Assembly (NCBI RefSeq): GCF_006716765.1 | Contig: NZ_VFPO01000001.1 | Coordinates: 2,790,001-2,854,000 of the forward strand | Length of the DNA: 64,000 nucleotides | Direction: 5' to 3' | DNA from: Actinomadura hallensis | Lineage (GTDB): Bacteria > Actinomycetota > Actinomycetes > Streptosporangiales > Streptosporangiaceae | Part shown: positions 61,180-64,000 of the stretch, one piece after another | Layout: each line of letters opens with the position of its first letter | How positions within the stretch are numbered: position 1 is the first letter of the stretch | Notes under the pieces: model-generated | Database searches by the model: none | The model's input: only the letters and a program-made list of their open reading frames with translations | Told to the model about the DNA's origin: nothing | Position numbers and translations under genes: made by a program

Positions 61180-62784
61180 ATGCCGCCCACCGCCGAGACG
61201 GGGAACGTGCTGGTCGTGGGGGCGGGCCCGACCGGTCTCCTGCTGGCGGGCGACCTGGCCGCGGCCGGGATCCCCTGCACGGTGCTGGAGCGCCGCGAGG
61301 CGGAGACGAGCAACCTGACGCGGGCGTTCGCCGTGCACGCCCGCACGCTGGAGCTGCTGGACGCGCGGGGGATCGCGGAGGCGCTGGCGGCGACGGGCGA
61401 GCGGGTGGACGAGGTGCGGCTGCTGGGGTCCGCGAGCCTCGACCTCTCGCTGCTGCCCGGCCGGTTCCCGTACGTGCTGGTGACGCCGCAGTACGAGACC
61501 GAGCGGGTGCTGCGGGAGCGGGCCCTGGCCGAGGGCGCGGAGATCGTGTACGGCGCCGAGGTCGTCGGGCTGCGGCAGCACCCGGCGGGCGTCGACGTCG
61601 AGGTGCGCGCGTCCGGGGGCGGCGCGCACACCCGCCGCGCGTCCTACGTCGTCGGGGCAGACGGGGTGCGCAGCACCGTCCGGGGCGCGCTGGGGCTGCC
61701 GTTCCCCGGCCAGGCGGCGGTGCGGTCGGTGATGCTCGCCGACGTCCGGCTCGACGACGCGCCCGCCGGCGTGCTGACGGTGAACGCGGTGGGCGACGCG
61801 TTCGCGTTCCTGGCCCCGTTCGGGGACGGCTGGTACCGGGTGGTCGCCTGGGACCGGCGCCACCAGCCGCCCGACACCGAACCCGTCGGCCTGGACGAGC
61901 TGCGCGAGGTCACGCGCCGCGCCCTCGGCACCGACCACGGCATGCACTCCCCGCGCTGGACGTCGCGGTTCCACAGCGACGAGCGGCAGGTGCCGAAGTA
62001 CCGGGTCGGCCGGGTGTTCCTCGCGGGCGACGCCGCGCACGTCCACTCCCCGGTGGGCGGGCAGGGCATGAACACCGGGATGCAGGACGCCGCGAACCTC
62101 GGCTGGAAGCTGGCGGCGGAGCTGCGGGGCTGGGCCCCGTCCTGGCTGCTCGACAGCTACCACGAGGAGCGGCACCCCGTCGGCAGGCTCGTCGTGCGCG
62201 GCAGCGGCGCCGCGCTGCGGCTCGTCCTCGCCGAGCCGCCGTGGCCGCGCCGGGCGCGGTCCGCCGCGGCGTGGCTGGCGACGCGGGTCCGGCCGGTCGC
62301 GCGGAGGCTGGCGGGCGCCGTCTCCGGCATCGACATCGCCTACCCCGCGCCGCGCGGCTCCCACCGCCTCACGGGGCGGCGTGCGCCGGACGTCCCGCTG
62401 GCGGGCGCCGGCCCCGGGCGGCTGTACGGGCTGCTGGGCGGCGGGCGGTTCGTGCTCGTGGTCGCGGCGAACGACCCCGCGGTGGCGTACCTGGCGTCGA
62501 AGAGGTGGGCGGGACGCGTCCACTACGCCCCGGCGGGACGCGCGACCCGCACGACCGCGCTGGTGCGGCCGGACGGGTACATCGCGTGGGCGACCGACGA
62601 GACCGCCCCCGACCGGCGCGCCGCGGCGATCCGCGACGCGCTCAACCACTGGTGCGGGCGGCCCGTCGACCGCCCGCACCACGAGCCCCGCCCCCTCCAC
62701 GGCCCGGCGCCGTCGGCGACCCCCGGGCCCGCCGGCGGCTCACCTGGGGAGGACAGGCCACGAGGAACGGAGAACCTGACATGA
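61180..62784 (+). CDS. FAD-dependent monooxygenase (PheA/TfdB-type)
   Basis: The 534-residue protein starts at ATG 61180, preceded by GAGAGGGGAA. It has an N-terminal Rossmann motif VVGAGPTGLLLAGDLAAAGI, ADGVRSTVR in the middle, and the second FAD site GRVFLAGDAAHVHSPVGGQG-MNTGMQDAANL of the aromatic hydroxylase family. The C-terminal 130 residues carry the thioredoxin-like tail. Such enzymes insert one oxygen atom into phenols or anthracycline/angucycline-type substrates with NAD(P)H. The stop overlaps the next start (ATGA), so it is coupled to the aconitase-family gene. Confidence 0.88.
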   Translation: MPPTAETGNVLVVGAGPTGLLLAGDLAAAGIPCTVLERREAETSNLTRAFAVHARTLELLDARGIAEALAATGERVDEVRLLGSASLDLSLLPGRFPYVLVTPQYETERVLRERALAEGAEIVYGAEVVGLRQHPAGVDVEVRASGGGAHTRRASYVVGADGVRSTVRGALGLPFPGQAAVRSVMLADVRLDDAPAGVLTVNAVGDAFAFLAPFGDGWYRVVAWDRRHQPPDTEPVGLDELREVTRRALGTDHGMHSPRWTSRFHSDERQVPKYRVGRVFLAGDAAHVHSPVGGQGMNTGMQDAANLGWKLAAELRGWAPSWLLDSYHEERHPVGRLVVRGSGAALRLVLAEPPWPRRARSAAAWLATRVRPVARRLAGAVSGIDIAYPAPRGSHRLTGRRAPDVPLAGAGPGRLYGLLGGGRFVLVVAANDPAVAYLASKRWAGRVHYAPAGRATRTTALVRPDGYIAWATDETAPDRRAAAIRDALNHWCGRPVDRPHHEPRPLHGPAPSATPGPAGGSPGEDRPRGTENLT

Positions 62785-64000
62785 CGGACCGGACGGGGGA
62801 GGCGGGAGGCCGCGGCGTCGCCCGCAAACTGATCGAGTCGCACCTGGTGGGCGGTGAGGCGGTGCCCGGCCGCGAGATCGGCGTCCGCGTCGACCAGACC
62901 CTCACCCAGGACGCGACCGGCACGCTGGTCATGCTGGAACTGGAGGCCCTCGACCTGGACCGGGTCCGCACCGACGTGTCCGTCCAGTACGTCGACCACA
63001 ACCTGCTCCAGACCGACGAGCGGAACATGGCCGACCACATCTTCCTGCGGTCGGCGTGCCGCCGGTACGGGCTCTGGTACTCCAAGGCGGGCAACGGCGT
63101 CTCGCACCCGACGCACATGCAGCGCTTCGGCGTGCCCGGCGCCACGATGGTCGGCGCGGACTCCCACACCTGCGCGGCCGGGTCGCTCGGCATGCTCGCG
63201 ATCGGCGTCGGCGGGCTGGAGGTCGCGATGGCGATGGCGGGCGAGCCGCTGCACGTCACGATGCCGGAGATCTGGGGCGTGCGGCTGACGGGGGAGCTGC
63301 CGCCGTGGCTGAGCGCCAAGGACGTGATCCTGGAGATGCTGCGGCGGCACGGGGTGCGCGGCGGCGTCAACCGGATCATCGAGTACCACGGGCCGGGTGT
63401 CGCGTCGCTGACCGCGATGGACCGGCACGTCATCGCCAACATGGGCGCGGAGCTGGGCGCGACGACGACGGTGTTCCCCTCCGACGAGCGGGTCCTTGAG
63501 TTCCTGCGGGCCGAGGGCCGCGAGGACGACTTCACCGAGATCGTCGCCGACCCCGGCACCGCCTACGACCTCGCCGACGAGATCGACCTGTCGGTGCTGG
63601 AGCCGCTGATCGCCCGGCCGGGCTCGCCCGGCGACGTGGTCCCGGTGCGGGAGGTCGCCGGCGAGGAGGTCCATCAGGTGGTCGTCGGCTCGTCGGCGAA
63701 CCCGGGGCTGCGCGACTTCGCGTCGGTCGCGGCGATCGTCAGGGGCCGCCAGGTGCCGCCGCAGGTGTCGCTGGACGTCAACCCGACGTCCCGGCAGATC
63801 CTCGTCGACCTCACCCGGATGGGCGCGACCACCGACCTCGTCCAGGCGGGCGCCCGCGTCCACCAGGCCGGCTGCCTCGGCTGCATCGGGATGGGGCAGG
63901 CCCCCGCGATCGGCCGCAACAGCCTGCGAACGTTCCCGCGCAACTTCCCCGGCCGGTCCGGCACCAAGGACGACCGGGTGTGGCTGTGCTCGCCGGAGAC
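62781..64000 (+). CDS. aconitase-family hydratase (partial at window end)
   Basis: The first 406 codons are in the window. It starts MTDRTGEAGGRGVARKLIES and follows the aconitase/IPM-isomerase layout: YVDHNLLQTDERNMADHIFL, SHPTHMQRFGVPGATMVGAD, SHTCAAGSLGMLAIGVGG (first [4Fe-4S] Cys) and AGCLGCIGMGQAPAIG with the other two ligand cysteines. It should dehydrate/rehydrate a hydroxy-acid. The position behind a monooxygenase and an acyl ligase suggests a dedicated catabolic role rather than the TCA-cycle aconitase. The C-terminal swivel domain lies outside the window. Confidence 0.85.
   Translation, partial: MTDRTGEAGGRGVARKLIESHLVGGEAVPGREIGVRVDQTLTQDATGTLVMLELEALDLDRVRTDVSVQYVDHNLLQTDERNMADHIFLRSACRRYGLWYSKAGNGVSHPTHMQRFGVPGATMVGADSHTCAAGSLGMLAIGVGGLEVAMAMAGEPLHVTMPEIWGVRLTGELPPWLSAKDVILEMLRRHGVRGGVNRIIEYHGPGVASLTAMDRHVIANMGAELGATTTVFPSDERVLEFLRAEGREDDFTEIVADPGTAYDLADEIDLSVLEPLIARPGSPGDVVPVREVAGEEVHQVVVGSSANPGLRDFASVAAIVRGRQVPPQVSLDVNPTSRQILVDLTRMGATTDLVQAGARVHQAGCLGCIGMGQAPAIGRNSLRTFPRNFPGRSGTKDDRVWLCSPE

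Overview
The window is chromosomal DNA from a high-GC actinomycete. Codon third positions are almost all G or C, start sites are often GTG or leaderless, and the 16S rRNA at 40983-42522 reads like Actinomadura/Thermomonosporaceae. Genus level is my judgement from memory of such sequences, not a database result.

Layout. (1) 1-2113 holds the 5' end of a minus-strand membrane or secreted protein (1-103), then about 2 kb with no convincing gene but a striking 35-bp tandem repeat (660-930). (2) 2114-11868 is ordinary chromosome: a hypothetical protein, a class II glutamine amidotransferase, a small HTH protein, a DUF2786 protein, an acyl-CoA ligase, a winged-helix protein, a small hypothetical and an RlpA-like secreted protein. 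(3) 11901-26779 is a metabolic and regulatory stretch: a decayed luciferase-like oxidoreductase, a GNAT enzyme, a divergent phosphotransferase / acyl-CoA dehydrogenase pair with a TetR regulator, a VOC protein, a Tat-exported amidase, a frameshifted hypothetical gene, a LmbE-type deacetylase, a HAD protein, an O-methyltransferase, an SDR, NUDIX and AraC genes, a TIGR03086 protein and a glutamyl-tRNA synthetase. (4) 26981-35404 is a signalling island: response regulator, 1,419-residue poly-HAMP hybrid kinase, and divergently a SpoIIE-type phosphatase, a STAS antagonist and an anti-sigma-type ATPase. (5) 35461-40195 holds class II DAHP synthase, a group 2 sigma factor, thioredoxin, an RlmA-like rRNA methyltransferase and a short nitroreductase-like protein. 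(6) 40389-46377 is a complete 16S-23S-5S rRNA operon with promoters, leader and terminator and no spacer tRNA. (7) 46426-55864 is an insertion-sequence pile-up directly behind the rRNA terminator: an IS1634-family element with an IS3 element nested in its transposase, an IS481 relic, an ISAs1 element, an ISL3 element that splits a peptidoglycan-binding gene, and a second IS3 element. For all five intact elements I could read both ends and the target duplications. (8) 56151-64000 returns to chromosome: MurA with Asp in place of the catalytic Cys, two hypotheticals or toroid-fold proteins, and an operon of acyl-CoA ligase, FAD monooxygenase and an aconitase-family hydratase that runs off the window.

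How the genes work together. The signalling island looks like a partner-switching stress pathway: phosphatase and ATPase/kinase act oppositely on the STAS protein, with the poly-HAMP kinase and response regulator as a second sensory arm. The group 2 sigma factor nearby is a possible but unproven target. The phosphotransferase/dehydrogenase pair resembles the two halves of animal ACAD11 and suggests hydroxy-acid or unusual acyl-CoA catabolism.

The most informative non-genic signals are the 104-bp perfect direct repeats around the IS1634 element (a very long target duplication), a promoter-like motif shared by three unlinked genes (16599, 21063, 24625) with matching 19-nt spacing at two of them, and the 35-bp repeat array. 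No CRISPR array, prophage or clearly new defence system was found.
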